A stretch of DNA of 15,486 nt from contig CALCHQ010000068.1 of assembly GCA_937901085.1 (NCBI GenBank), positions 1-15,486 of the forward strand. Reading direction: 5' to 3'. Position 1 is the first letter of the stretch, and each line of letters opens with the position of its first letter. Below the pieces are notes generated by a model. It had not been told where the DNA came from. It did no database searches and saw only the letters and a list, made by a program, of their open reading frames with translations. The position numbers and the translations under genes are program-made. Below are positions 1 to 7,461 of this stretch, in pieces. The DNA is from an uncultured Verrucomicrobiales bacterium (GTDB taxonomy: Bacteria; Verrucomicrobiota; Verrucomicrobiia; Verrucomicrobiales; Akkermansiaceae).

Positions 1-908
1 TGGCGGCACTTGATGTCGAGGAACTTCTCGGCACCCAGGTCAAAGGCGAAGCCGGCTTCGGTCACGGCGTAGTCGGCGCAGGAGAGGGCCATCTTGGTGG
101 CGATGACGGAGTTGCAGCCGTGGGCAATGTTGGCGAAGGGACCGCCATGCACAAAGGCAGGTACGCCCTCCAGGCTCTGCACCAGGTTGGGGTTCACGGC
201 TTCCTTCAGGATGGCCAGCAGGGCATCGGTGACACCGAGTTCACGGGCGTACACGGCTTCGTCATCGGCGGTGAAGCCGATGACCATGTTGTCGAGGCGG
301 CGGCGCAGATCATCGCGGTCTTCTGCCAGGCAGAAGCAGGCCATGATTTCAGAGGCGGGGGTGATGTTGAAACCGTCCTCGCGGGGTACGCCGTTCTTGT
401 TGAGACCTACCACAATCTGACGCAGGGCGCGGTCGTTCATGTCCATCACGCGCTTCCAGGTCACTTTGTTCTGGTCGAGGCGGGTGGTCTTGTAGAAAAG
501 GGCGTTGTCGATGACAGCAGCCAGCAGGTTGTTGGCAGCGGTAATGGCGGGGAAGTCGCCGGTGAAGCCCAGGTTGATGCTCTCACCCGGAGTAATGCTG
601 GAGGCACCGCCACCGGTGGCACCACCCTTGCGGCCGAATACCGGGCCCATGGAGGGTTCACGCAGCGCCAGACACACTTTCTGCCCCACCGCCTGCAAGC
701 CCTGGGCCAGGCCGATGGAAACGGTAGTCTTACCCTCACCGGCGGGCGTGGGGGTCAGCGCGCTCACCAGAATGAGACGCCCCTGCTTGCGGTTCTGCTT
801 CAGAACCTCAAGACTCACCTTGGCCTTATCGTGACCGTAGGGAATCACATACTTCTCTTCCAGCCCGAGTTTGGCTGCCATCTGTGCAGTAAAAGACGTG
901 TCTGCCAT
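1..908 (-). CDS. fhs: Formate-tetrahydrofolate ligase, N-terminal part (3' end outside window)
   Basis: This gene encodes 10-formyltetrahydrofolate synthetase, which joins formate to tetrahydrofolate using ATP and feeds cytoplasmic one-carbon metabolism. About 302 residues are visible and the frame is open to the left edge; family members are usually about 555 residues, so the C-terminal 45% is missing. The P-loop TPTPAGEGKTT lies near residues 52-62, and the family signature REPSMGPVFG followed by RKGGATGGGAS spans about 83-103. The visible end, with AEKFLDIKC, also matches the family. The ATG at 908-906 is chosen because it gives MADTSFTAQM and sits directly behind a strong promoter (915-943), which leaves almost no leader. 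There is no Shine-Dalgarno sequence. The gene appears to be transcribed alone at its 5' end. The identification is very secure. Confidence 0.96.
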   Translation of the reverse strand, partial: MADTSFTAQMAAKLGLEEKYVIPYGHDKAKVSLEVLKQNRKQGRLILVSALTPTPAGEGKTTVSIGLAQGLQAVGQKVCLALREPSMGPVFGRKGGATGGGASSITPGESINLGFTGDFPAITAANNLLAAVIDNALFYKTTRLDQNKVTWKRVMDMNDRALRQIVVGLNKNGVPREDGFNITPASEIMACFCLAEDRDDLRRRLDNMVIGFTADDEAVYARELGVTDALLAILKEAVNPNLVQSLEGVPAFVHGGPFANIAHGCNSVIATKMALSCADYAVTEAGFAFDLGAEKFLDIKCR

Positions 909-914
909 GCGCGC

Positions 915-943
915 ATTATAACACGTTTACGCCCACCTGGCAA
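915..943 (-). promoter_or_regulatory. Sigma70-type promoter of fhs, apparently leaderless
   Basis: Read on the minus strand, there is a -35 box TTGCCA (943-938), a 17-base spacer, and a perfect -10 box TATAAT (920-915). The fhs ATG starts 7 bases after the last base of the -10 box, which is where transcription would normally begin. The mRNA is therefore predicted to start at or within a base or two of the start codon. Confidence 0.8.
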
Positions 944-1026
944 GCGCATTTGCGGGAATGAAGGAGTCTGAACGCAGAATGCGGATATTCATTCAGCGCG
1001 CCGCCGCCCGGCGGGGCATATGCTGT

Positions 1027-1569
1027 TTATTCTGCATTCTGCAATTTCCCCGCCCGATCGAGCGCTTCGCGGAAATCGGACGTCACAAAAAAGATGCCGC
1101 GGCTGACGCGTTCGTGCCGGTGGGGACCATCCTCCCAATCGTCGAAGATATATGAGGAAAGGCCGTCGCTGTAATCAATGCGGCGGGCCTTGGCGACAAC
1201 GTCCAGCGGCCATTGGCGCACGCGCGTAGTGAAGATACGCGCTTTGATGACCCGGCGGGTGGTGATAATGTAGCGCGTGTGGCGCAGCATATAGGCACGC
1301 AGCAGGGGGATGAGGAGCAGCAGGATGGCCAGGAGGAACACGATTTCCTTGGGGAAGGCTGCCGTCAGAAACATGGCCCAGTCCGGCAGGGGGATGCCGG
1401 GCGCTCCGTTGTGAAACCAGATGGCCAGCGCCAGCAGCACCAGCCCCGGCAGCACACGGGCCAGGAAAAGCCCCCGCAGCAGCACCAGGCGCGGGCTGCC
1501 TGCCCACACCATCTGCTCGGCTTCAAGCTTGTTCTGTTCCACCCAATTGCGTAATCCGGCCTTATCCAT
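1027..1569 (-). CDS. Small membrane protein with bacterial PH (DUF304-like) domain
   Basis: The product is a 180-residue hypothetical membrane protein. Two hydrophobic segments are visible, at roughly residues 30-52 and 73-94. They are followed by RHTRYIITTRRVIKARI (about 96-112), which resembles the start of the bacterial pleckstrin-homology-like (YdbT/DUF304) domain, with a polar C-terminal tail. Proteins of this kind usually sit in the inner membrane with the PH fold in the cytoplasm; their function is mostly unknown. A longer frame starting at 1680 exists, but MDKAGLRNWV at 1569 is preferred because a promoter-like pair lies just upstream and the extra 37 residues look like untranslated sequence. 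The gene is divergent from the polyprenyl synthase gene. The domain call is moderate and no specific role is proposed. Confidence 0.75.
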   Translation of the reverse strand: MDKAGLRNWVEQNKLEAEQMVWAGSPRLVLLRGLFLARVLPGLVLLALAIWFHNGAPGIPLPDWAMFLTAAFPKEIVFLLAILLLLIPLLRAYMLRHTRYIITTRRVIKARIFTTRVRQWPLDVVAKARRIDYSDGLSSYIFDDWEDGPHRHERVSRGIFFVTSDFREALDRAGKLQNAE

Positions 1570-1575
1570 GGTCTG

Positions 1576-1603
1576 AAGATAGCATAATGGCCATCCAATA
1601 CAA
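1576..1603 (-). promoter_or_regulatory. Probable promoter of the PH-domain protein gene
   Basis: On the minus strand, TTGTAT (1603-1598) is followed after 16 bases by TATCTT (1581-1576). The ATG at 1569 lies 6 bases beyond the -10 box, the same spacing as at fhs and rph. The hexamers are weaker than those of fhs, so this call rests partly on the repeated spacing. Confidence 0.45.
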
Positions 1604-1673
1604 GATTTTTTGCTCGCTGAGAGGGCAATAACATCAATTACATGACTTTTCCTGCCAGCGTGAGGGGAAAAGG

Positions 1674-1702
1674 TTGCCAAGCGGCTGATTCTCTGCTAAA
1701 CT
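1674..1702 (+). promoter_or_regulatory. Sigma70-type promoter of the polyprenyl synthase-cysE-FAD run
   Basis: TTGCCA (1674-1679), a 17-base spacer and TAAACT (1697-1702) form a good promoter. Transcription would start near 1709, which leaves a leader of about 38 bases before the ATG at 1747. This position makes the upstream in-frame ATG at 1642 impossible as a start for this transcript. Confidence 0.65.
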
Positions 1703-1746
1703 TGCGGCAGCGGGGGTTTTCGTTATTCCCCGACATCTCTTCTCCC

Positions 1747-2757
1747 ATGAGTCTTCCGTTTTTCAGCAAACTGCGTAACAGAAAAGCCTACATGCAGATC
1801 GTCCAGGACGAGTTGCAGAAAGTGCGCGATACTATTGATGCGCAGACGGGGCATTTCTCGCCCCACATGCAGGATTATATGCGCCAGGTGTGCAAGGGCA
1901 AGGGCAAGATGATACGCCCGGGTCTGGTGCTGCTCACCGCCGCCGCCACCGGTGGCATCAAAGAGGAACACACAACCTTTGCCGCCATGCTGGAGATGCT
2001 GCACATGGCCTCGCTGGTGCATGACGATGTGCTGGATAAGGCCGATACGCGCCGCGACCAGCCTACGCCCAATGCCCTGTGGGGCAATGAACTGGCGGTG
2101 CTGCTGGGCGATTCCATGCTGGCACAGGCCATGGTGATGGGTGCTGAAATAGGTGATTCCCGCTTCATCCGCCGTATGGCGCTGGGTGTGCGCGATTTGT
2201 GCGAGGGCGAGGTGGAGCAGTCCACACGCCTGTGGGATATCGAGATGAGCCGGGCCGATTATTACGAACTCATCCGCAAGAAAACTGCCACGCTCTTTGC
2301 CATGGCCATGGCCGGGGCTGCATTCCTGCAAGGGCTGGATGACGAGATGATTGAACAGCTCAACCGCATGGGTACGCTGCTGGGTATCTCCTACCAGATT
2401 TACGACGACTGCCTCGACCTGACCGGCAGCGATGAAAGCGCCGGTAAGACCCTGGGAACGGACAACGAAAAGGGCAAACTCACCCTGCCTGTGTTCTTCC
2501 TGGCTGAATCTACCAGCGAAGACGTGGCAGAATACACCCGCAACTGCATCGAGCAGCACCAGGAAATCGACTATTCCCGCCTGCGCCACACCGAAGCCTT
2601 TGCCGAGGCCATCCGCCTGTCGGTGGAAGAGGGTCTTACGCGCAATGAAGAAGCCCGCGAGGTACTCTGGATGCTGCCGGAATCCCCCGCCCGCGAAGCG
2701 CTGGCCGAAATGACTTACAGGCTGGATGAAATGCTGCGCGACTGCTGCGTTGACTGA
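1747..2757 (+). CDS. Polyprenyl diphosphate synthase (trans-isoprenyl chain elongation)
   Basis: This 336-residue enzyme condenses isopentenyl diphosphate units onto an allylic primer in the cytoplasm, most likely to make the side chain of a lipoquinone such as menaquinone. The first Asp-rich motif, DDVLD (93-97, followed by RRDQPT), and the second, DDCLD (220-224), are intact. The KGKGKMIRP segment (50-58) matches the primer-binding region. The fifth residue before the first motif is alanine (A88), and small residues there are typical of long-chain producers; product length is an inference. The start at 1747 is chosen because the promoter at 1674-1702 lies inside the longer frame. It is the first gene of a close-packed run with cysE (19-base gap) and the FAD dehydrogenase. 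IspB/HepT-type naming is not resolvable from the sequence alone. Confidence 0.9.
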   Translation: MSLPFFSKLRNRKAYMQIVQDELQKVRDTIDAQTGHFSPHMQDYMRQVCKGKGKMIRPGLVLLTAAATGGIKEEHTTFAAMLEMLHMASLVHDDVLDKADTRRDQPTPNALWGNELAVLLGDSMLAQAMVMGAEIGDSRFIRRMALGVRDLCEGEVEQSTRLWDIEMSRADYYELIRKKTATLFAMAMAGAAFLQGLDDEMIEQLNRMGTLLGISYQIYDDCLDLTGSDESAGKTLGTDNEKGKLTLPVFFLAESTSEDVAEYTRNCIEQHQEIDYSRLRHTEAFAEAIRLSVEEGLTRNEEAREVLWMLPESPAREALAEMTYRLDEMLRDCCVD

Positions 2758-2776
2758 CCCCCCCTTTTTTTTCTCC

Positions 2777-3589
2777 ATGATACGCCCGGAAAAGATGATA
2801 CCCCAGGAACCGGACCTCGCCGCGAGAGTCTGGGAGGATATCCATGCTGCTGCGGAACAGGCTGCCGAGCAGGAACCCAAGCTCACCGGGCTGCTGGATG
2901 ATGTGATTCTGAGCCGCAACAAACTGGGTACGGCCGTATCGGTACGCCTGGCCCGCAAGCTTTCCCGCCGCGATATAGGGCGCGATGACCTCGAACCCCT
3001 TATCCGCTCGCTGCTCAAAAGCGACCCCATGGTAGTGGAGATGATGGCGGCAGACCTCAAGGCGGTGGTGGACCGCGATGCCGCCTGCCACAATGCGCTG
3101 GAACCGCTCATGTTCTTCAAAGGCTTCCATGCCCTGGCCACTTACCGCCTGGCGCACATTCTGTGGCAGCAGAAGCGCTACATGCTGGCCCTGCTCTTCC
3201 AGAGTGTAGGCAGCGAGGTATTCGGCATCGACATCCACCCTGCTGCCCGCATCGGCTGCGGTGTGCTGCTCGACCACGGTACGGGCTTCGTGGTGGGTGA
3301 AACCGCCATTATCGAGAATGATGTCTCCCTCTTCCACGAAGTAACCCTGGGCGGCACAGGCAAGGAAAAGGGCGGCGCCCGCCACCCGATTGTCCGCAGC
3401 GGTGTGCTGATTGGCGCAGGTGCCAAGGTTCTGGGTCGCGTCGAAGTAGGCGAATGCGCCAAGGTCGCTGCCTCGTCCGTTGTCCTTTCCGATGTACGCC
3501 CACACAGCACCGTAGCCGGTATTCCGGCGGTGGAAGTGGGCGATGCCGTGGGAGAACCCGCCCAATTCATGCAGCATTGCCTGAGCTGA
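2777..3589 (+). CDS. cysE: Serine O-acetyltransferase
   Basis: The enzyme transfers acetyl from acetyl-CoA to L-serine, giving O-acetylserine for cysteine synthesis. The 270-residue length is close to the E. coli type (273). An N-terminal helical domain (about 1-145) is followed by a left-handed beta-helix of hexapeptide repeats. The segment IDIHPAARIG carries the catalytic Asp (D152), and LLDHGTGFVVGETA carries the catalytic His (H167). The acetyl-CoA-binding loop HEVTLGGTGKEKGGARHP follows. MIRPEK at 2777 is taken as the start; MIPQEP at 2795 is also possible, and neither has a Shine-Dalgarno sequence. An unusual C-run followed by a T-run (about 2758-2770) fills the gap after the upstream stop codon. 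The family is certain and the start is less so. Confidence 0.93.
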   Translation: MIRPEKMIPQEPDLAARVWEDIHAAAEQAAEQEPKLTGLLDDVILSRNKLGTAVSVRLARKLSRRDIGRDDLEPLIRSLLKSDPMVVEMMAADLKAVVDRDAACHNALEPLMFFKGFHALATYRLAHILWQQKRYMLALLFQSVGSEVFGIDIHPAARIGCGVLLDHGTGFVVGETAIIENDVSLFHEVTLGGTGKEKGGARHPIVRSGVLIGAGAKVLGRVEVGECAKVAASSVVLSDVRPHSTVAGIPAVEVGDAVGEPAQFMQHCLS

Positions 3590-3605
3590 TTTCCCGCCTG
3601 ACACG

Positions 3606-5192
3606 ATGATAACGGAACTGGACATCCACCTGCCGCTGGCGCGCGCTCTGCGCGAGGATGCCCGCCGCAAGGCGGCTGCCCAGAAATTGCAGATTTCTCC
3701 CCACCGCATCAAGGGTATGCGGCTGGTCAAGGAAAGTATTGATGCCCGCCGCCGCCCCATCTGCAAGCAGCTGCGCCTGCTCGTGGGGGTGGATGAGGAG
3801 CTGCCACCCGCCACCCTGCCGGAACGCCACTACACCCCCGTAGAGGCCGGTGCCCGCCGCATCATCATTGTGGGCAGCGGCCCCGGCGGCCTTTTTGCCG
3901 CTCTGCGCTGCCTGGAACTGGGTCTGCGCCCCATTGTGCTGGAACGCGGCAAGGATGTCTCTGCCCGCCGCTTTGACCTGCAACCCATCAACTGCCAGGG
4001 CTATGTGGTGGAGGATTCCAACTACTGCTTCGGCGAGGGTGGTGCCGGCACCTTCTCCGATGGCAAGCTCTTTACCCGCGCCACCAAACGCGGGCCTGTC
4101 ATGGAGGTCTACGAAACCTTTGTGGCCCACGGTGCAGCGCCGGAAATTCTGACCGATGCCCACCCCCACATCGGCTCCAACCGCCTGCCCAACATCATCA
4201 AGGCCATGCGCGGCAGCATCCTGGCGGCTGGCGGCGAGGTTCACTTCCAGACCCGCGTGAACGGCCTGCTCAAAAGTGCCGATGGCAAGCGCCTGCTGGG
4301 TGTGCGCGCGGCCGACGGCCGCGAATTCACCGGCGATGCCGTCATTCTGGCCACCGGCCACAGCGCTCGCGACGTCTACCACATGCTGCATGAGGAAGGC
4401 GTGCGCCTGGAACGCAAACCCTTTGCCGTGGGTGTGCGCATCGAGCATCCGCAAAGCCTCATCGACACCGCCCAGTACCACCTGCGCCCCGGCCAGGAAC
4501 GCCCGGAGGGTCTGCCCGCCGCCCGCTACACCCTGGCCACCAAGATTCAGGACCGCGGGGTTCACTCTTTCTGCATGTGCCCGGGCGGCTTCATTGTGCC
4601 CAGCGCCACAGAGAATGACGAGGTGGTGGTGAACGGCATGTCGCTCTCCCGCCGCAATTCTCCCTTTGCCAACAGCGGCTTTGTCGTCACCGTCGAGCCG
4701 GAGGACACCGATGCGTTCCTGCCGGAACACGGCGTGCTTTCCGGCATTGCCTACCAGAAAGCCCTCGAAATTGCCACCAGCCAGGCCGGCGGCGGCATGC
4801 AGAAAGCCCCCGGCCAGCGCGTGGTGGACTTCCTGGCCGGCCGTGTCTCCCAGAGCCTGCCGAATACCACCTATCACCCCGGCATTACCAGCTGGGATTT
4901 AAATGCCCTGCTGCCGCAGAGCGTCTGCTGGCGCATGCGGGAGGGGCTGCAATTCTTCAACCGCAAGCTGCGCGGCTTCGCGGGCGAAGAGGCCCTGCTC
5001 ATCGGCTGCGAGACCCGCACCAGCTCCCCCGTACGCATCCCCCGTGAGGATGAAACCCTGCAACACCCGGATCTGACCGGACTCTTCCCCTGCGGCGAAG
5101 GTGCCGGCTACGCCGGCGGCATTGTCTCTGCCGCGCTGGATGGCCGCCGCTGCGCCGAAGCCGCTGCCGCCTTTGTCCGGTTTGAGAATTGA
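3606..5192 (+). CDS. FAD-dependent dehydrogenase, COG2509 type
   Basis: This 528-residue flavoprotein belongs to the uncharacterised NAD(FAD)-utilising dehydrogenase family; its substrate is unknown. After a basic N-terminal domain (1-82) comes a Rossmann dinucleotide-binding motif, IIIVGSGPGGL (about 86-96), with acidic E113 at the end of the second strand. The family-typical stretch NYCFGEGGAGTFSDGKLFTR spans about 139-158. Near the C-terminus, LFPCGEGAGYAGGIVSAALDG is the second FAD-contacting motif. The N-terminal domain before the FAD domain is usual for this family. The gene lies 16 bases after cysE and is probably cotranscribed with it. Its TGA stop falls inside the -35 box of the next gene's promoter. 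The family is confident and the reaction is not. Confidence 0.85.
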   Translation: MITELDIHLPLARALREDARRKAAAQKLQISPHRIKGMRLVKESIDARRRPICKQLRLLVGVDEELPPATLPERHYTPVEAGARRIIIVGSGPGGLFAALRCLELGLRPIVLERGKDVSARRFDLQPINCQGYVVEDSNYCFGEGGAGTFSDGKLFTRATKRGPVMEVYETFVAHGAAPEILTDAHPHIGSNRLPNIIKAMRGSILAAGGEVHFQTRVNGLLKSADGKRLLGVRAADGREFTGDAVILATGHSARDVYHMLHEEGVRLERKPFAVGVRIEHPQSLIDTAQYHLRPGQERPEGLPAARYTLATKIQDRGVHSFCMCPGGFIVPSATENDEVVVNGMSLSRRNSPFANSGFVVTVEPEDTDAFLPEHGVLSGIAYQKALEIATSQAGGGMQKAPGQRVVDFLAGRVSQSLPNTTYHPGITSWDLNALLPQSVCWRMREGLQFFNRKLRGFAGEEALLIGCETRTSSPVRIPREDETLQHPDLTGLFPCGEGAGYAGGIVSAALDGRRCAEAAAAFVRFEN

Positions 5193-5217
5193 CTTTCAGC
5201 TTTACGGATGATAGAAT
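5189..5217 (+). promoter_or_regulatory. Promoter of the secreted hypothetical gene, nearly leaderless
   Basis: TTGACT (5189-5194), a 17-base spacer and TAGAAT (5212-5217) form a strong promoter. The ATG at 5226 is 8 bases beyond the -10 box, so the leader would be zero to two bases. The stop codon of the preceding gene (5190-5192) is part of the -35 box. An in-frame ATG at 5208 lies within the promoter and is rejected as a start. Confidence 0.75.
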
Positions 5218-5225
5218 CCGGCGTC

Positions 5226-5819
5226 ATGGCAAAATCACTCATTCTCTGCTTCTTATCCCTTTTTTCTCTGGCAATGATGGTGCTGCCTTCTGAATGTGCA
5301 GCCCAGGTGAAGATGCTGGAAAAACCGGATGAGGTGTTTCTGAAGAAAAACCTCGGAAAGCGTGGAGTAGCCGCCAAAATTCTCAAAAAGGGTGGTCTGA
5401 TGGGTGGCAAGATTGATACCTCTGTTGATTACTACCTCATCTGCTCTTTCATCATCGGCGATAATAACCCGGAATGGGTGGAATTGTTTGAACGCGAGGA
5501 GGAATTGCTCCAGAAGGGTATTCAGATTGTTCTTTCCTGCAATGAAGATGGTAATTTCAACAACATTACCAAGCGGGCCAAGGGCTACCTCAAGAAGAGA
5601 AATGTAAAGGCACCCTGCGTCTTCCGCTCCAGAATTGAAGGACAGCATGCCGCCGGTAAGGCTTCCCCCGCCTTCTGGGATTTCAATACCTTCCGCTACA
5701 AGGCCATCCGTTACGATGGCTACCAGGCCGGCGGCGGTTCCGGTATGGAGGCCAGCTTCAAACCTGTGCTGGATAAAATTGAAAAAGATAAGGCCAGACA
5801 GGCTGATTCTGTCAAATAA
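5226..5819 (+). CDS. Secreted hypothetical protein, possibly thioredoxin-fold-like
   Basis: The 197-residue product has a clear N-terminal signal peptide: MAKS, a hydrophobic stretch (about 4-20) and a likely cleavage region near SECAAQ (about 22-27). The mature part is lysine-rich. It contains YYLICSFIIGDN followed by a helix-like segment, then IQIVLSCNEDG, a strand-loop order loosely like a thioredoxin fold, but there is no CXXC motif. I do not recognise a family. The start at 5226 rather than 5208 is set by the promoter and by the signal peptide reading from MAKS. It lies between the FAD dehydrogenase and rph, each separated from it by a recognisable promoter, so it is probably its own transcription unit. 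An envelope or periplasmic role is inferred from the signal peptide only. Confidence 0.75.
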   Translation: MAKSLILCFLSLFSLAMMVLPSECAAQVKMLEKPDEVFLKKNLGKRGVAAKILKKGGLMGGKIDTSVDYYLICSFIIGDNNPEWVELFEREEELLQKGIQIVLSCNEDGNFNNITKRAKGYLKKRNVKAPCVFRSRIEGQHAAGKASPAFWDFNTFRYKAIRYDGYQAGGGSGMEASFKPVLDKIEKDKARQADSVK

Positions 5820-5858
5820 AACATACCTGCAGGATGGAGTGGCCGCCCGATTTTGGGA

Positions 5859-5887
5859 TTGAGAAATCCGGTCATGGGTGGTATAGT
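5859..5887 (+). promoter_or_regulatory. Promoter of rph, apparently leaderless
   Basis: TTGAGA (5859-5864), a 17-base spacer and TATAGT (5882-5887) are followed 6 bases later by the ATG at 5894. Transcription should begin at about that ATG. An in-frame ATG at 5888 and another at 5834 lie at or upstream of the expected start of transcription. Confidence 0.75.
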
Positions 5888-5893
5888 ATGGGC

Positions 5894-6673
5894 ATGGAAC
5901 GCCATGATAATCGCGGGGTGGATGAGATGCGCCCGCTGGAGTTTGTGTTGGGCGTGGCACCGCATGCCACGGCTTCTGTTCTTTCCTGCTTCGGTAATAC
6001 GCGCGTGATTTGCGCGGTGACGATTGAGGAGGATGTGCCGCGCTGGATGAAGCTGCAGCATGTGCCCGGTGGCTGGCTCACGGCTGAGTACTCCATGCTC
6101 CCCTACTCCACCCTGGACCGCAAGAAGCGCGATTCCGGCGGTAAGGTGGATGGCCGCTCGGTGGAAATCCAGCGCCTCATCGGCCGCAGTCTGCGCGCCG
6201 TGGTGGATCTGGAGGCCCTGGGCGCACGCACCATCTGCATTGACTGCGATGTGCTGCAGGCCGATGGCGGCACGCGCACAGCCAGCATCACCGGCGCTGC
6301 GGTAGCGTTGCAGATTGCTCTCAACAAGCTGGTGGCCTCAGGTGCGCTGGAGAAGAACCCCATGAAACAGCTGGTGTCTGCTATTTCAGTAGGCAAGCTG
6401 CAGGGTACTCCCCTGCTCGACCTCTGCTATGTGGAAGACCGCGATGCCGAGGTGGATATGAATGTGGTCATGACCGAGCGTGGCGAGTATGTGGAGGTAC
6501 AGGGCAGCGGCGAGGAAGCCGTGTTCACGGCTGAGGAGATGGCCCAGATGCTCGCGCTGGCCGCCAGGGGCGCAGCCACGATCACCGCCGCCCAGAAGGC
6601 CGCCATCGCCCGTGCCGATGCCCCCAGCGCCGACGATTTCAATGCGCTAAAGCATTTTTTTGACAAAAAATAA
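5894..6673 (+). CDS. rph: Ribonuclease PH
   Basis: RNase PH is a phosphorolytic 3'-to-5' exoribonuclease that trims the 3' ends of tRNA precursors and forms a cytoplasmic ring of dimers. The 259-residue length fits the family (about 240-260). The N-terminus RGVDEMRPLEF matches the conserved region before the first core strand. CFGNTRVICAVTIEE carries the following strand pair, the stretch PYSTLDRKKRD is conserved, and GRSVEIQRLIGRSLRAVVD (about 90-108) is the RNase PH signature. CDVLQADGGTRTASITGA is the phosphate/active-site segment. The start at 5894 gives MERHDNRG and agrees with the promoter; the frame opens 60 bases earlier but that part would not be transcribed. A strong hairpin follows the stop codon. 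The identification is secure. Confidence 0.95.
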   Translation: MERHDNRGVDEMRPLEFVLGVAPHATASVLSCFGNTRVICAVTIEEDVPRWMKLQHVPGGWLTAEYSMLPYSTLDRKKRDSGGKVDGRSVEIQRLIGRSLRAVVDLEALGARTICIDCDVLQADGGTRTASITGAAVALQIALNKLVASGALEKNPMKQLVSAISVGKLQGTPLLDLCYVEDRDAEVDMNVVMTERGEYVEVQGSGEEAVFTAEEMAQMLALAARGAATITAAQKAAIARADAPSADDFNALKHFFDKK

Positions 6674-6693
6674 AAATTCTGTAGATTTTGTCC

Positions 6694-6730
6694 GCAAGCA
6701 CCGTTCCCCAAAGTGAGGAGCGGTGCTTGC
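6694..6730 (+). terminator. Hairpin after rph
   Basis: GCAAGCACCGTTCC (6694-6707) pairs with GGAGCGGTGCTTGC (6717-6730) over 14 bp with one G-U pair and a 9-base loop. No U-run follows, so it may act as a weak terminator or an mRNA 3' stabiliser. Its right arm overlaps the -35 box of the next gene. Confidence 0.6.
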
Positions 6731-6754
6731 GCCACTTCAAAACTCCTGTAAAAT
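6727..6754 (+). promoter_or_regulatory. Possible promoter of the EF-hand gene
   Basis: TTGCGC (6727-6732), a 16-base spacer and TAAAAT (6749-6754) would start transcription near 6761, leaving a short leader of about 18 bases before the ATG at 6779. The -35 box is poor and overlaps the preceding hairpin. Confidence 0.45.
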
Positions 6755-6778
6755 CTTAACCATAGAAAGACATCCATC

Positions 6779-7417
6779 ATGAAGAACGTACTCTTAGTAG
6801 CCCTGTTTGCCGCCATGCCCCTCATGGCCCAGGAATGCCCCCAGAAGCCCGAATGCGCCCCCAAGGCCCCCTGCTGCTTTGCTAAGAAGCACTGCGGCCC
6901 CCGCCCCGAATTGAGCGAGGAACAGAAGGCCGAGATGAAGGCCAAGTTCGAGGCCCGCAAGGCTGCCTTTGAAGCCAAGCTGCTGGAAAAGTTCGATGCC
7001 GACAAGGACGGTAAGCTTTCCGACGCTGAAAAGGAAGCCATCAAGGCTGATTTCGAGAAGAACGCTCCCAAGTTCCACAAGCGCGGCCCGAAAGGCCCCC
7101 GCTGCTGCAAGTGCTGCCATGGCAAGCGCCCGGAGCTGAGCGAAGAGCAGAAGGCCGAGATGAAGGCTAAATTCGAAGCCCGCAAGGCTGAAATGCTGGC
7201 CAAGTACGATGCCGATAAGGACGGCAAGCTTTCCTGCGAGGAACGCAAGGCTGCCCATGAGGCTCGCAAGGCCGAAATGAAGGCCAAGTTCATGGAAAAG
7301 TTCGACGCCGACAAAGACGGTCAGATTTCCGATGCTGAAAAGGAAGCCATCAAAGCTGAATGCAAGAAGCATGGCAAGCGTGGCCACCGTCACCACGGCC
7401 GCAAGTGCTGCAAATAA
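6779..7417 (+). CDS. Secreted Cys-rich protein with three EF-hand calcium-binding loops
   Basis: The product has 212 residues. A short signal peptide (1-17, ending MAQ) suggests export. Three canonical 12-residue EF-hand loops are visible: DADKDGKLSDAE (73-84), DADKDGKLSCEE (144-155) and DADKDGQISDAE (176-187). Each has Asp at positions 1, 3 and 5, Gly at 6 and Glu at 12. The segment RPELSEEQKAEM plus KAKFEARKA occurs twice (42-62 and 117-137), showing internal duplication; the DNA copies differ at many synonymous sites. Cysteines cluster at 20-39, 109-113 and 210-211 as CC or CXC groups, and the tail HGKRGHRHHGRKCCK is His/Lys-rich. Calcium binding is well supported by the loops; additional metal binding by the Cys/His clusters is inference. 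It appears monocistronic, with hairpins after the gene. Confidence 0.85.
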   Translation: MKNVLLVALFAAMPLMAQECPQKPECAPKAPCCFAKKHCGPRPELSEEQKAEMKAKFEARKAAFEAKLLEKFDADKDGKLSDAEKEAIKADFEKNAPKFHKRGPKGPRCCKCCHGKRPELSEEQKAEMKAKFEARKAEMLAKYDADKDGKLSCEERKAAHEARKAEMKAKFMEKFDADKDGQISDAEKEAIKAECKKHGKRGHRHHGRKCCK

Positions 7418-7425
7418 AACCCCTT

Positions 7426-7443
7426 TACCGTTAAGTAACGGTA
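7426..7443. repeat. 18-base inverted repeat downstream of the EF-hand gene
   Basis: TACCGTTA (7426-7433) and TAACGGTA (7436-7443) form a perfect 8-bp inverted repeat with a 2-base centre, 8 bases after the EF-hand stop codon. It is too tight for an ordinary full hairpin loop, so a protein-binding palindrome is possible, but it could also be a minor part of the terminator region. Confidence 0.4.
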
Positions 7444-7461
7444 TAGCATAGAGACGCTGAG

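Noticed and set aside
120..971. 283-codon plus-strand open frame
   Set aside because: It lies opposite the well-supported fhs gene and has no family resemblance; it reflects the codon bias of the true gene.
974..1042. 9-bp inverted repeat GCAGAATGC / GCATTCTGC
   Set aside because: The arms are 51 bases apart and one lies within the end of the PH-protein gene; too weak to call a terminator or binding site.
1723..3141. 472-codon minus-strand open frame
   Set aside because: It is opposite both the polyprenyl synthase and cysE, which have clear catalytic motifs, and spans their gap without any recognisable domain.
3567..4877. 436-codon minus-strand open frame
   Set aside because: It is antisense to the FAD dehydrogenase, with a low-complexity Ala/Gly/His composition typical of shadow frames in GC-rich genes.
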